64,000 bases of DNA. Origin: Caprella mutica. Taxonomy: Eukaryota; Arthropoda; Malacostraca; Amphipoda; Caprellidae. Made by a program: the position numbers and the translations under genes. Under the pieces are notes generated by a model. That model worked only from the letters and a program-made list of their open reading frames with translations, did no database searches and was not told the origin of the DNA. Positions within the stretch are counted from its first letter, which is position 1. Each line of letters opens with the position of its first letter. Positions 21,716 to 33,682 of this stretch are shown piece after piece. The DNA is taken from assembly GCA_947561585.1 (NCBI GenBank), contig CANNZV010000439.1:186001-250000 (forward strand), in the 5' to 3' direction.

Positions 21716-22838
21716 TTTGATGGTACTTTGAGTGATGTCTATTTAGAGTTTGATAGTACTTTGAGTGATGTCTATTTAGTGTTTGATGGTACTTTGAGTG
21801 TTGTCTATTTAGTGTTTGATAGTACTTTGAGTGATGTCTATTTAGTATTTGATAGTACTTTGAGTGATGTCTATTTAGTGTTTGATGGTACTTTGAGTGT
21901 TGTCTATTTAGTGTTTGATAGTACTTTGAGTGATGTCTATTTAGTGTTTGATAGTACTTTGAGTGATGTCTATTTAGTGTTTGATGGTACTTTGAGTGAT
22001 GTCTATTTAGTGTTTGATGGTACTTTGAGTGATGTCTATTTAGTGTTTGATGGTACTTTGAGTGATGTCTATTTAGTGTTTGATGGTACTTTGAGTGATG
22101 TCTATTTAGTGTTTGATGGTACTTTGAGTGATGTCTATTTAGTGTTTGATAGTACTTTGAGTGATGTCTATTTAGTGTTTGATGGTACTTTGAGTGATGT
22201 CTATTTAGTGTTTGATGGTACTTTGAGTGATGTCTATTTAGTGTTTGATGGTACTTTGAGTGATGTCTATTTAGTGTTTGATGGTACTTTGAGTGATGTC
22301 TATTTAGTGTTTGATGGTACTTTGAGTGATGTCTATTTAGTGTTTGATGGTACTTTGAGTGATGTCTATTTAGTGTTTGATGGTACTTTGAGTGATGTCT
22401 ATTTAGTGTTTGATGGTACTTTGAGTGATGTCTATTTAGTGTTTGATGGTACTTTGAGTGATGTCTATTTAGTGTTTGATGGTACTTTGAGTGATGTCTA
22501 TTTAGTGTTTGATAGTACTTTGAGTGATGTCTATTTAGTGTTTGATGGTACTTTGAGTGATGTCTATTTAGTGTTTGATGGTACTTTGAGTGATGTCTAT
22601 TTAGTGTTTGATGGTACTTTGAGTGATGTCTATTTAGTGTTTGATGGTACTTTGAGTGATGTCTATTTAGTGTTTGATGGTACTTTGAGTGATGTCTATT
22701 TAGTGTTTGATGGTACTTTGAGTGATGTCTATTTAGTGTTTGATAGTACTTTGAGTGATGTCTATTTAGTGTTTGATAGTACTTTGAGTGATGTCTATTT
22801 AGTGTTTGATAGTACTTTGAGTGATGTCTATTTAGTAT
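21716..22838. repeat. 33-bp minisatellite giving a false 378-codon ORF
   Basis: About 34 copies of the 33-bp unit gatggtactttgagtgatgt ctatttagtgttt. Since 33 is a multiple of three and the unit lacks a stop in one plus-strand frame, the array reads as SDVYLVFDGTL repeated, from 21728 to 22864. Two kinds of unit, tgatggt and tgatagt, occur in blocks, and the edges are richer in the second. There is no signal peptide, splice evidence or unique coding sequence, so I treat it as a satellite rather than a gene. Confidence 0.93.
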
Positions 22839-22879
22839 TCAGTGCTAAGTATGTATACAAATAAAAAACATACCCAAGT

Positions 22880-25416
22880 AGCAAAGTTACTCGGGCTAGT
22901 ATTTGGACAACATTGGCCCGATAATCATTGCTACCTGGGTATATAAAATATAATCAAGTATCAATTGCAAATTCACAATTAAATATAAAATTGATTATGG
23001 TACATTAAGAGATGTGTATAAAATGTGTACTGTGCTCATTATCAAAATGGTTTTCTATTGACAAATATACTATTAATGTACCATACTAACTATTGTTAGG
23101 GTCTGTTCTTTTCTATATTTGTTATAAGGTTTATTGTGTGCCATTGTTACTGATTGCTTCACTTCCCTTCTCAATTATCTAATTTGTTCTACCTGGTCAA
23201 GTGACCTGTTTTGTTTCAAAGGACGAGTTTCTTGAGTTAAAAACAGGTAGAAAGATAACGTTTTTTTCTGCAGTGATAACGAGAACAGTTGAAGATTTTT
23301 TTCACTTTCCAATCGTCTATATTTTACTTCTTTTATGTATACATTTTACATAGTCCATTCAAAACATGTTGCTTTGAAGATCCTTTTATTTTAATTGACA
23401 TTGTATTGTTATAAATCTTAATATTTTTATTTGTTTGTATTAATTCATTTCATCTTCTCCATGTTATATATATTCAGTAACTCTATGTCATCGAGTTCAG
23501 TAGGCAGCCATGTTCAGTTCTGTTTAATTCCACTATATTGAATTCTGTTTAATTCCAAAGACGTTTAAAAGTCTGATATAATCCTTGCTTCGAAATCAAG
23601 CAACTGTATGATTAGTTTCAGATTAGTGTGCTTGTGTAGTTATGTATTGCTTTATTGAAGTATCCATAGCAGTTAGACAGTTAAATGGATATTTGCGTAT
23701 TTTAATTACAAATTCCTTTACAACATTTTCCACACAAAATCTCCCCTTCTTTCCCCTACATTCAGTGGAACTCGTTATAGGTCTCCACTTTTCTTTCCAA
23801 AGAGATGACGTTCATATAGATTTCAAAAGTGAAAACGAGTAATCAACGGACAGACGGACCCTTTCATCTGCGAACATCCGTACGAACTTTTATTCGAACT
23901 TCTGATGGATCTATTTTGGCGAAATAGACTTGATGGTGTGGCGACTGCGATTGATATTGGCTGATTGGAAATAGATGAGCCTTTGTGAAGTCTTCGTAAA
24001 ACCTAATTTTTGTTAGTGATTATTGGTTGTCAAACATGCGAATGAAAGTCTTACGAGGCTCAAGTAGCTAATCTTGTTATAGCATCATTTTCAATGCAAA
24101 ATTATTGGCAATTTGATTAGTAATCATCTATGCGGTCTACTATTTGTGTATTCTTATTAGTTTCCTTGCTCGGAATACACGAGAGATGTCCTATTGAGAA
24201 AAAATCTCCATAAATTTACCAACTTCCTTCCGACGTTCAAAAGAAAAGAGAAGCAGTTTCCTTAGAGGGAAATAGAAAATGAAAGAGGAATTGAAGAGGA
24301 AAGAGACGAATGGGAAATGCAGATGAATAAATTTAATAAATATAGTTCTATCATAAAAAGGAATGACATTCAAGGTATTATTTAAATGAAAAAAAAATAT
24401 TAATTAAATATTTGTTTCTAAGGATACAAAATTTCCATCTTTGATATATCAGAATTTGATATAGGAAAGATCTATATATTTCTAACTAACATTACTCTAC
24501 ACTGGTGACATATTACAAATTACTCTACATAGTTGGTCCCATTTGTCCCATCACCCAAACAAGTGCAAACTATCAGCAAGGAGGACAAGCTAAGATAAAT
24601 CTGTTCTCACACCAAGGAATGGTCCTCCCCCTGATTGGCCCCTAACTTCCCGGCAAGAAAACCTTTGTGAACTTTCCTAACTTTAATGGCTGTGTCCTCT
24701 TCTCTCTCTAAGAGACACCTCATTTCGGTAGGAATAGCACAGTTTGAACTGTCTCTTATTTGGAACACGAAACACTCAGTGGATGAGATTCCAAAATACC
24801 TGTCGATATATTTAAATAAAATGGTGTACTGCAATATTGGCTAATTGAAATATTAATATTATCTTTGAGATTAATATTGGTTATAATTTATCTAACTTGC
24901 TGTAATTGTTCAGTGAATGCTATTAATGATCTATTAGTATTTACATCAAAGAATATATTAATTATGAACATTCAATACAGTGTGTTAAAATGTAATTGAT
25001 ATTCTATTAATTTCTAATTCTATATTTATTAATATCTATCATCAAACAATTATCAAACGATAATATATAATAAACTTTTATAAACATTTTTCCGCCATTT
25101 ATAGTTTTATTTATTAAATTGTTTCCTTTTCACCGTAATATCATCTTGGTTTTCCTACCAATCGACTAAAATGAAAGTACAGAGTTATTATTTGATGCAA
25201 AAATATTATAGTCAGTTTGTTGACTTCTAATACCATAAAGTACAGCTGCAAGCACATATACTAGGAGATATGCACTAAAGTTAAACTTTACTGTTTCATG
25301 CAAACATAAAAATGCAAATAACATCGAAGCACAATAATGCAAGTCATGCTCAGAGATTCACCATAGTAAGATGTGTGTGATCCATCACATTCTATTTAGA
25401 GGTTAGCTTTGCTGAT
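22880..25416 (-). other. Intron, no gene seen
   Basis: An inverted pair flanks 22873-22940 (cccaagtagcaaagttactcgg / gctacctggg). Otherwise unique AT-rich DNA, including the unassigned frame at 24607-24834. Confidence 0.55.
24607..24834 (-). other. Unrecognised open stretch, minus strand
   Basis: A 75-codon frame with codon-like composition: CFVFQIRDSSNCAIPTEMRC then LLEREEDTAIKVRKVHKGF. It lies in the intron upstream of the exon 26572-26506's partners and has no phase-compatible acceptor and donor pair that I could identify. It could be chance, a transposon scrap or an unidentified exon. No function is assigned. Confidence 0.2.
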
Positions 25417-25520
25417 ACACTCACAGTGTACGGACAGTGGATGCTTAAAAAGGTCAATTAGAAAGGTCAAACTGGTGCATGACCTGTGGTATAACACCCA
25501 CTTTCCGAGAACTGTGAGTT
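25417..25520. mobile_element. Short non-autonomous element, family C copy 2
   Basis: Begins acactcacagtgtacgg and ends ccactttccgagaactgtgagt, an inverted-terminal arrangement shared with 4873-4988 and 29335-29467. The interior contains aaggtcaa twice and gcatgacctgtg, parallel to the toggtcaa / tgacccgtg-like interior of copy 1. About 104 bp, no coding. Confidence 0.5.
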
Positions 25521-26234
25521 AACTTATTATGCATTTTCTGATAAATCAGATTTTTCAACTCTAGCTGATCAGATTTGAATGAGCTTTATGAAATTAAAAA
25601 TTGAACTATTTTAGTTGAATTAGGTTATATTTTGATAAGGATTTAGTAAAATGAATGTAATTTATGACATCTTGATACTTTCGAATAACAATAACTATAT
25701 TGTTAATTTGGAGCAAAATATTGCTAAATGTTAGGTTTCATTTCCATTAATTTTTTAGCGTCAAGATCATCAAGAAAACGACTACTAATATACTACTTTC
25801 ATTTACTTGATAATCAATTTTAATATCCGTATCAATATCAAAGTTAACACAACAAGGTATAAACTTTTGAAGATAATGGGAGATTCTTTTAATTATTAAT
25901 ATATCTGCAGTGGCATTTAATAAATTCAATTGAATTGCTTCCTTCTTTTTGTAGAATAATAAAATTTCCTTTTAATTTCTTGGTCTATACTTCGGCAGCA
26001 AAAACTCTTACGGAACACACGAATTAATAGGTAGTTAGAGAATTACCACAATGCGTAAAGTGACGGAAGCATTTAGCTCTGTGTATCAGATAAAAAGAAA
26101 CATTGGTGAATTGGAGGAATAGATATGAGTGAAGGTACAGCTTCAATGGAGTCATATAGATTTATAGAAACAAAAACTTTTAATGTCTCTGACTTTTCCA
26201 CGCCGTCATAACTTAAAAAATACCCTGTGAGAAG

Positions 26235-26372
26235 TAGGGTAAGTTACGAATTATCGGTCAGTTTCACATATTCGGTCACATAAGAAAAAACTGTATAAGA
26301 ATTACTTCTTATATTGTTTTTTCTTATATGACCGAAACTGTGAAACTGACCGATAATTCGTAACTTACCCTA
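26235..26372. mobile_element. Palindromic MITE, family B copy 1
   Basis: A 138-bp foldback flanked by TA. The left arm starts GGGTAAGTTACGAATTATCG and the right arm is its exact reverse complement over about 33 bases, then pairs imperfectly to the centre (cttatattg). The outermost bases GGGTAAGTTA form a consensus 5' splice site on either strand. It lies in the intron downstream of the exon at 26572-26506, 134 bases past its donor. A longer relative is at 45821-46030. Confidence 0.85.
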
Positions 26373-26505
26373 TACAGGAAGCGAGATTGAGAGCGAGAGA
26401 AAGATAAAGAGATAACACGATAGGTAGGTATAGATATTAACGAAGCAAATAAGATAACAACACTAATAGATGCAATAGGGTTTAGCTGTGCCCCCCCCTC
26501 CTCAC

Positions 26506-26572
26506 CATTGGGGTCCTTTGCCTCCAGTCCTTCGGCTTCCACCACAATGAGGTTAAGGACCAGGATGGGGGA
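26506..26572 (-). CDS. unc-13-4B/Munc13-4-like gene, start of first C2 domain
   Basis: This is a short exon of 67 nt with acceptor ctcttttcag and donor AATG|gtgagg. It starts in phase 0 and ends after the first base of a Gly codon. The product is SPILVLNLIVVEAEGLEAKD plus PN(G). This is the first two strands of a C2 domain: a hydrophobic strand LNLIVVEAEGL, then the A-K-D-x-x-G loop whose Asp is the first calcium ligand of loop 1 in C2 domains. The exon breaks in the middle of that loop, so the second loop Asp must come from the next exon. Two downstream exons fit the phase: 14381-13992 (G|GT-Y-S-D-P-Y) and 9481-9357 (G|GT-F-S-D-P-Y). A run of eight C on the plus strand lies just beyond the donor. 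The intron is 12,124 bp to the first candidate or 17,024 bp to the second. Confidence 0.88.
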
Positions 26573-27450
26573 CTGAAAAGAGATAATGTTAATAAATAAA
26601 GTTAATATAAAATATAATGTTAATTAATATCATTTATTTTGAGATTATATTTGCAAATTAGCAAATTTGCTGAGAAAGGTGGGATAAATTAATATTATTT
26701 TATTTTAATTACTTAATTTAAAGCAGGAAAAGATTTACTAACTACTTATCTAAACTATTCACATATATAATTATTTTCAATAGACAATCTGAATTTTTTT
26801 AAGAATAAATAGGATGCAAAATTTAAAAAAATATAATTAGACGCGATTGGTAATTGTTATAATAAATAAATCTTCAAGTCAAATTAATGCATGCATGCAA
26901 TCCAAGCGTAAATAGTTGATATAAAACTGTCCTCCCAAACTGTTATGCAAATAAATAAATATATTAAGTTCATCCATTAGTTCATCATTAAAAATAAAGT
27001 TCATTATAATTACCAAATAACAATGCCTTAATAATTTTCCCTAATTATCATCAAATTAGTTATCTTTCTTTACAGTGTCCCTGCCGACCTCTTTTAATTA
27101 TTTATTTCATATAAATTCTTTAGTTGACTCTGACATGTTGAAAAGAGGCACACATTTCACTGTTAAAATTCGCATGGAGTGACAGCAGTTGAAGCATGAA
27201 TAAATAATCTTTTGATCTAAAGCCAAACAATTCAAACCTATACTCTCCATGAATTGAAAATATGCTATAAAGGATGATGTTAAAAAAAGCTTCATAGTTA
27301 TATGTCAACACTAGATATATATATGCAAAGAACTGGATCGTGATCATCACGTTTTATCACTAGAAATTTTACTTTTCCTGAACAATGCAACGGGAAAATT
27401 CGATTGAAATTTTTCCATTGTAATTAGAGAAAAGTCTGCTGTAATCTCAT

Positions 27451-27628
27451 TAAAAGGGCCGTACACACGTAGGGTTTTTTGAGTTTTTCACCAGACTTTT
27501 TGCTAAGCTCCTCCTACTTTTTCAACGAGAATATGATAAAAAACGATATAATTGTTTTTTATTGATATAAAAAGTAGGAGGAGCTTAGCAAAAAGTTTGG
27601 TGGAAATATTTAAAAAGAACTACAAATA
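27451..27628. mobile_element. Palindromic MITE, family A copy 2 (right end decayed)
   Basis: Opens TAaaagggccgtacacacgt, the same terminus as the element at 11625. The left arm (accagactttttgctaag ctcctcctac) pairs with the right arm (aaaagtaggaggagcttagc, aaaaagtttggtgg). The outer right end is degenerate (aaaaagaactacaaata), and the central ttggtat palindrome of copy 1 is replaced by attgttttttattgat. No coding content. Confidence 0.8.
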
Positions 27629-27934
27629 AGTTTTAGAAACTGTTGATGTCACAAAAGGAGCTGTTTGTTATATACTGAGGAAAGTTGCCAAGTGTGAAGA
27701 GCAAGAGATTGACCTCTCTTGACATTCATCACAATAAAAATTGGATGAAGTGGGCAAAATGTCCCATGAAGATAAATTTCCAACACACTGTTTTTACAAC
27801 TGAGTGTCGCGTTACTAGTTGTACCTGATAGGTGAACGAGAGGAATGTGATGCAAAGGGGAAACACGAAATAATCAGATGAGACAACAGTATGGAGTTAG
27901 TGGTGTAATGTTTGGAAGGGAACTGTGCAGAGTT

Positions 27935-28135
27935 AGGACATACTCTGCACAGTATGTCATACTATGCACAGTATGTCATACTATGCACAGTATGTCATAC
28001 TATGCACAGTATGTCATACTATGCATAGTATGTCATACTGTGCACAGTATGACATACTGTGCATAGTATGTCATACTATGCACAGTATGACATACTATGC
28101 ACAGTGCATAGTATGTCATACTGTGCATAGTATTT
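27935..28135. repeat. 19-bp tandem repeat that is also an inverted repeat
   Basis: About ten copies of catactatgcacagtatgt. The word is nearly its own reverse complement, and copies in both orientations alternate (gtatgtcatac, gtatgacatac), so the block can form extended hairpins. Confidence 0.9.
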
Positions 28136-29334
28136 TCTGACTTTAAGAGCATATCCTCACTCTAGGAAGTCAGTTCCAAATAATAGATCACAGTGGCCTT
28201 ATTTCGAAGCTTTTCTTAATTTATTATGCAATTCGGTATCCCTCTCTCTTCTTTGAAATTAACTGGAGGTGTGAATTATTTATTTAAACAGTTTGAATGC
28301 ATTGAAACTCTTCGTAAATCCAAACCAAATGTCTAGATATTAATTGCAATATTAATTTCCATTTCTTAAAATAATATTGGTTCCTTAAAGCTGATTTAAT
28401 GTAGCGGATAATGGATAAAATTTATTTCGGGCAATAAAATTATTCATTAGTTATAATAAATCCCCTAATATAGCAGCACCAAATGTATCCTATTTGATTA
28501 ATATGCTTATATATATTTTACTTCTATTTATAAATAAGCCTAGATAGATTTATACTTGTCCTATGTAATTATTTATCAGTATGACATGCAATTAATTATT
28601 ACTTTTTATACATTCAGTGGTTAGTCAGCTTTTACAGAATAAATAACATTTTAAAATGAATAGGATTAGCTTTATATTCATCAAATAAATTATCAACTAT
28701 CTGATAATATTAATTAAAATGCGTCTCATTTAATTGAAACATATAAAAATTATACCACACAATTAATATAATTTTTATACTTTGATTATAAAGTTCACAT
28801 TATATTTATATTCCGGAAATTGAATCGCTTTCAGTAATTGAGTAATTAATTTACTGTGTAACAAACTATTAAATTTAATATTAATTTACTTATTGATTAG
28901 ATATGAAAGTGATACTTTATTAACAACATTTAATAACTTTTCTTAATAAATAAAATATTTTTTGCCATTTAATTTACTATCAAAAATTTAACTAATTTTC
29001 GAGTTAACTTCCAAAACAAAATAATATTTTCTGCATAAATAAATCCCTCCGATGTTACCATATAATATATAGTATTATATACCATACACAATCATCTATA
29101 AAAATGGCATACAGTTAATCTCGATATGAATGACTTGAAGCCTCTTTTCGGGATATTAATGACTTAGTTTGAATTTCAATGGGAAAATTTACCATTGCTA
29201 TCTCGAGAGATATTCAATTCATGTTAATAGTGCTATCTCGAGAGATATTTAATATTAAGTTACTATTGCCTTCTTGAGAGATGTTCAATTTATACTATTA
29301 TTTCTATCTTTTATATAATAAGAGTGCAGTTTGT
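28136..29334 (-). other. Intron, very AT-rich
   Basis: No frame above chance. Three copies of a loose word (tatctcgagagatattcaat) occur at 29198-29290 with about 50-bp spacing. Confidence 0.6.
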
Positions 29335-29467
29335 TCGGACACTCACAGTACTCGGAAATTGGGCGTTAATTTAGGACATCAACCAATCTGACATTTGGAA
29401 ATTTCTAGTCAAACTAGGTACAGAAACCTCTGCAAAACCTCATTTTTCGAAAACTGCGAGTGTCCCG
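29335..29467. mobile_element. Short non-autonomous element, family C copy 3
   Basis: Begins ttcggacactcacagtactc and ends ttcgaaaactgcgagtgtcc, so its two ends are inverted copies. It is about 133 bp and lies roughly 290 bp downstream of the exon at 29922-29761 on the minus strand, inside the next intron. No coding content. Confidence 0.55.
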
Positions 29468-29760
29468 TACTGTGACGTCATCCTGAATGTAATATACACT
29501 AGAACACTAGAACAATCATAGGAATAAGTAACAAATAGCTTAATGCAGCGTTAATAGGTTTTTTATCGATCAATTTAATACATAAGAAGAAAAATTTCAA
29601 CTTTTTTTCAACGCTTCAAGGAAAAAATTGTATAAGAATACATTGAAATTTAATAAATGAACATAAACTATTTACTAACTATCGATCCTATAAATAGATA
29701 TAATACAAAATGTATAATACAACTTTTATCAGAATAAAGAGTTTATTAGTAATTATTTAC

Positions 29761-29922
29761 CTTCTCTTCGCGCACCGCCTGCAGTAACCGCGCATGCGCA
29801 CTACTCTCCAGAGGGAAGGCACTCTGCGCGTAACGGGTGAGATTCTCCATGTGCTGCGCATCCTTATTGGCCCCAACCTTGTGCTTGATGGTGTAGATCA
29901 CCTCGATGAATAGAGACTCCAA
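29761..29922 (-). CDS. unc-13-4B/Munc13-4-like gene, exon encoding helical N-terminal region
   Basis: The exon is 162 nt, 54 codons, phase 0 at both ends, with acceptor tctcgttgcag and donor AAG|gtaaat. It reads LESLFIEVIYTIKHKVG, then a charged stretch, then FPLESSAHARLLQAVREEK. In vertebrate Munc13-4 the segment just before the first C2 domain has the same layout: LYxxxLYTVxHRLG, a variable linker, then a helix ending VRELEK. That is recalled family knowledge rather than a search result. It joins in phase to the exon at 26572-26506, giving ...VREEK-SPILVLNL, exactly where the first C2 beta strand should begin. Upstream of the acceptor (29930-30060) is a 19-bp purine-rich array, which is pyrimidine-rich on the sense strand and so extends the polypyrimidine tract. 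The next intron is 3,188 bp. Confidence 0.88.
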
Positions 29923-29934
29923 CTGCAACGAGAA

Positions 29935-30060
29935 GGGGAGAGGAGGTGAGTGGGGAAAGATGGGGTGAATGAGGAGAGATGGGGGGAATGGGGAGAGATG
30001 GAGTGAATGGGGAGAGATGGGGTGAATGGGTAGAGATGGGGTGAATGGGGAAGAAGAAGA
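29935..30060. repeat. 19-bp purine-rich tandem repeat at a 3' splice site
   Basis: About six copies of gggtgaatggggagagatgg. It starts 13 bases before the acceptor of the exon 29922-29761 on the minus strand, where it reads as ccatctctccccattc, that is as an extended polypyrimidine tract. Confidence 0.9.
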
Positions 30061-30109
30061 AATAATGAAAGGGGAAATGTGAGAATGAATGTATATAAAT
30101 GACAGACAC

Positions 30110-31639
30110 TAAATAAGAAAATGTTTGATGGAGAAAAAGATTATATGCGATGTAGATATTTGTAAATATTAATTTATTATTATCATCTTTTAAATGTCAT
30201 CATTCATCACAGCCTAAATCTTTGGTCTAAAACCTCTCTACTTAAATTTAGTTTCAGAAATTTGCAGATATTTGAAAATTTCGAAAACTGAGTTTTATTC
30301 ACAAGAAGATGATGTTAAAAAGGACTGAATTCAGATTCATATCACCTTTTTCGATGCTTTACCACCATGAAATTAATAGAATGATGTAAATTATTAATAT
30401 AAGCATACAGTAGATGAAAATACCAATTAAAAAAGTCCAAAAATGTAAAATGTGTAACCGATACAAATCATTTTATTTCAATATATTTCTCATTTTAATT
30501 CACAGTAATTAATTATAATTACATCTAATCAATTTCAGTTAGATATTTTAAATAACCTAATATGGAAGTAAAAGAAATATACATTAATTAAGCTCGGCTT
30601 AGACAAATTGAAAAGGAATAAATCCCCTTGACTTCATTAATTTAGAAAGAATATATTTCGAAATTTATTCTATAGACCAATCCCTTAACGATGTGAATCT
30701 TCAACATTATTCACATTTTAAATTATTCCATGACTTATAAGAAGGAATTTATTATTTAAATATTTGAAACAATAGTTTTGTACATATTTTAAATTCCAAA
30801 TAATATATTTTAACTAGTACCTTGTATACTCTTAGTGTTAAATAGGATATTTAGCCGAACAATCAATAGATTATCTAATGTTCATTTAGAATAGATCTAA
30901 TGTTCATTTAGAATAGATCTAATGTTCATTTAGAATAGATCCAATGTCTATCAACTGTCCAAAGCCTCTATTCATTTATATAAACCTTATTATTATTTTT
31001 AACTTACAATACCATTATAGATCTGCATGTATTATTATATACAATTTTAAGATCATTTTATTCCCATGAGGAAGCATATCAAATGAATATATTCATAAGT
31101 TATCAGTATATTATTGCGTGGTATAATAAGTTATTGTCTCTAAGCTCTTCATAGCGAATTAGACACTTCACTTTTTGTGGCGCATCTAAAATGCATGGTT
31201 ATAAAGTGACATACAGGGCCTGCTCCTATGAACGGAAAATAGAAATTTTAGCCTCATTGATTGCAAGAGCTAGACTAAAGTGATACATATTAGGTTATAT
31301 AGGCAAGTGTAGTATATTTATTATATGTAAACTAGAGTAATATATTTATTACCTAGGCTAGATAATATATGTATGTATTTACTATTTGTAAGCTAGAATA
31401 GTATACTTGTAATATAAACATATACTAGATCAAATAATATATGTATTTATTTAAAATAGACTAGATCATTATATTTACAATTAAGGTAACTAAATGATCA
31501 TTTTGAATTTTCTTTTCACTTTATTGGTAATTTTATTATGTTACACTTCAATTATTTAATTAATGTTACTAATCACATTATCAATATACTATTTACCCTA
31601 ATACATCACAGTTAATTATTATTCAATATTTTTAACTAC
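30110..31639 (-). other. Intron, AT-rich, no gene seen
   Basis: Contains only the 22-bp repeat at 30876 and a loose repetition of ctagatcaatatatgtattt words at 31300-31480. Confidence 0.6.
30876..30950. repeat. 22-bp tandem repeat, three copies
   Basis: Three to four copies of taatgttcatttagaatagatc. Confidence 0.88.
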
Positions 31640-33000
31640 AGGGAGCGTATTAAAATGGGCTGTTTCAAAACTGCAATAGAGTCAATATCATTTCAATAAA
31701 TCATAAAATTTTATACACCAATCGAAAGAGGAGAAATAAAGTTTTCTGAAATTACAATCGAAACTATGTAGGTACAACTTTGGACGATGAGAATCTTCAA
31801 CCGTATTTCATCATGGCTGGAAAATCGAAGCTACAACGCATCTTCGCAGTACAGCATTTTCTTCCTTTTGAAAGTGCTATTGCTGTTCAACGAGCATTCA
31901 AGATCAGGTTCAACATACTTAATGAACCTTCTTTGAAAGTTAATAAGCGGTGTGTCAAAAACTTCCAAGCAACTGGCAATATTTCACCTCGACAGCCAAC
32001 TGGGAGACTAAGGAATGAACTGACAGAGAAAAACGTGAGGACGATTATGGGTATTGTTGAAATGACTCCGAATTCATCATTAAGAAGAATTGCAAAACAA
32101 ATGGGGATTAGCTACGGTTATATAATAGGTTCAAAAAAATTCTAAAGAAAAAACTTAGTGTTGAAATGCTACAAGGGTAAATTGTTCAAAACTGCATTCA
32201 TCAGATTTCGACAAAGGAAGACAACTAGCTACGTCGTTTATTGAAATATACGAAGTGAACCATAATTTCATGGAAGAGCTTATCATGGCAGATGAAGCTC
32301 ACTGCTTGGATGGTACTGTTAACAAACAAAATGCAAAAGTTTGGACCAGTCGAAACCCATAAAATATCCATGCCTTACCTCTTCATTCTCAACGGGTCAC
32401 AGTTTGGGACGCAGTTGCGGTGCATGAAGTTATTGGACCTTATTTTTTGAAGATCTGTATGGCTGATATTGCAGTCACTTTGAATTCAGAACGTTATTTA
32501 AAAATAATTTAACTATTCTTTTTCCATTATAGTATCAGAGAGAGAGCGAGAGATACTCTTTCATTGATATATTTATCAAGACAGTGTCACTTGCTACACA
32601 CCACGAGTTTCAATGGCTGCTATGAGGGAGGACATTCATGAAATTTAATTTCAAAATTTGGATATATTGAATGAACAGGATTAGGTTCAACACACTTTTA
32701 ATGCTCCTTATGTAAGGTCGTTCGACTAAACAGTTCCTGATTTCTATTTGTAATGTAATTAGAAAAACAGAGTTACAGGGGCAACCACAACACAACTGTA
32801 GACTTCAAGGGAAATATCATGGAAGAAAGCAACAGAGTTGATTGACCAGCTCTACAGAGAGTCATGTCATCGACCATCAAAAGAATGCATGAATGATTAG
32901 CAGTTCATGGAGTCTATATGTATAACGTCTGAAAATATCAAAAAGAAAAGTAGCTTTGTAAAACGTAGGACTTTAGTTATAAAATAAATATTTACTTTCC
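31640..33000 (+). mobile_element. Third transposon: DUF4817-type mariner-like element, decayed
   Basis: A plus-strand transposase remnant occupies 31780 to about 32900. Upstream, acagggagcgtattaaaatg (31640-31659) looks like a transposon end. I could not fix the right end; gttttaaaactgaccatatt near 33035 is a weak candidate. The element lies in the large intron between the exons 46217-46046 and 29922-29761. The boundaries given are estimates. Confidence 0.6.
31780..32900 (+). pseudogene. Transposase pseudogene, HTH plus DDE remnants
   Basis: An open N-terminal part of 121 codons (31780-32145) has an HTH-like region: QHFLPFESAIAVQRAFKIRF, then VKNFQATGNISPRQPTGR, then NSSLRRIAKQMGISYGYI. This is the pattern of insect transposases annotated with DUF4817. 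After a frameshift the core continues with MEELIMADEAHCLDGTVNKQ, an N-A-K-V-W block, PLHSQRVTVWDAV and VIGPYFLKICM. The next pieces are DSVTCYTPRVSMAAMRE (the QDGATCHTAR block) and a residual block with RSFD near 32715. Stops and frameshifts occur throughout after 32145, so no active enzyme is made. Confidence 0.75.
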
Positions 33001-33164
33001 AAGTTAGTCAATAAATTCTATGCATAATAAGAGTTTTAAAACTGACCATATTTCCAATGCTTATCCAGTATTTGATTTTTGTATTTTCATTATTCCAATA
33101 GTATATCTTTCATATAATGTTATTATGTTTGTATTATTCGAAATATACCATTATTAGTTCTTAC

Positions 33165-33497
33165 TATATACAGTTATAACACTACACTATTAACTATCTC
33201 TATAGTCACACAGTTATTACACTACACTATTAACTATCTCTATAGTCACACAGTTATTACACTACACTATTAACTATCTCTATAGTCACACAGTTATTAC
33301 ACTACACTATTAACTATCTCTATAGTCACACAGTTATAACACTACACTATTAACTATCTCTATAGTCACACAGTTATTACACTACACTATTAACTATCTC
33401 TATAGTCACACAGTTATTACACTACACTATTAACTATCTCTATAGTCACACAGTTATTACACTACACTATTAACTATCTCTATAGTCACACAGTAAT
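33165..33497. repeat. 40-bp minisatellite
   Basis: About eight nearly identical copies of cacagttattacactacact attaactatctctatagt. Only an occasional ttataac for ttattac varies. It lies between the dead transposase and the composite element. Confidence 0.93.
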
Positions 33498-33682
33498 TAC
33501 ATCACCACAGTTCGTTTACTTTACTAGTCTAAATTCTGGTCCGTTATCTTTACTTGGTTAAATTATTAATATTTGACCAATAATTGGAATAAGAATATAA
33601 TTTTGGAATCATTGATACCACATTAATGGATTTGGGCATAAGCTTTTTCCATCTTTTTATTTTTACAGCTTTTTAACATTAA

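Noticed and set aside
21728..22864. 378-codon ORF as a protein gene
   Set aside because: It is a pure 33-bp satellite read in its one open frame. There is no unique coding flank and no splice or promoter context.
24607..24834. New small gene
   Set aside because: The frame is open for 75 codons, but there is no recognisable domain or splice support. Kept only as an unassigned stretch.
29864..30109. 81-codon minus-strand ORF rich in Pro/Ser/His
   Set aside because: It is the purine-rich 19-bp array translated, fused by chance to a shadow of the exon.
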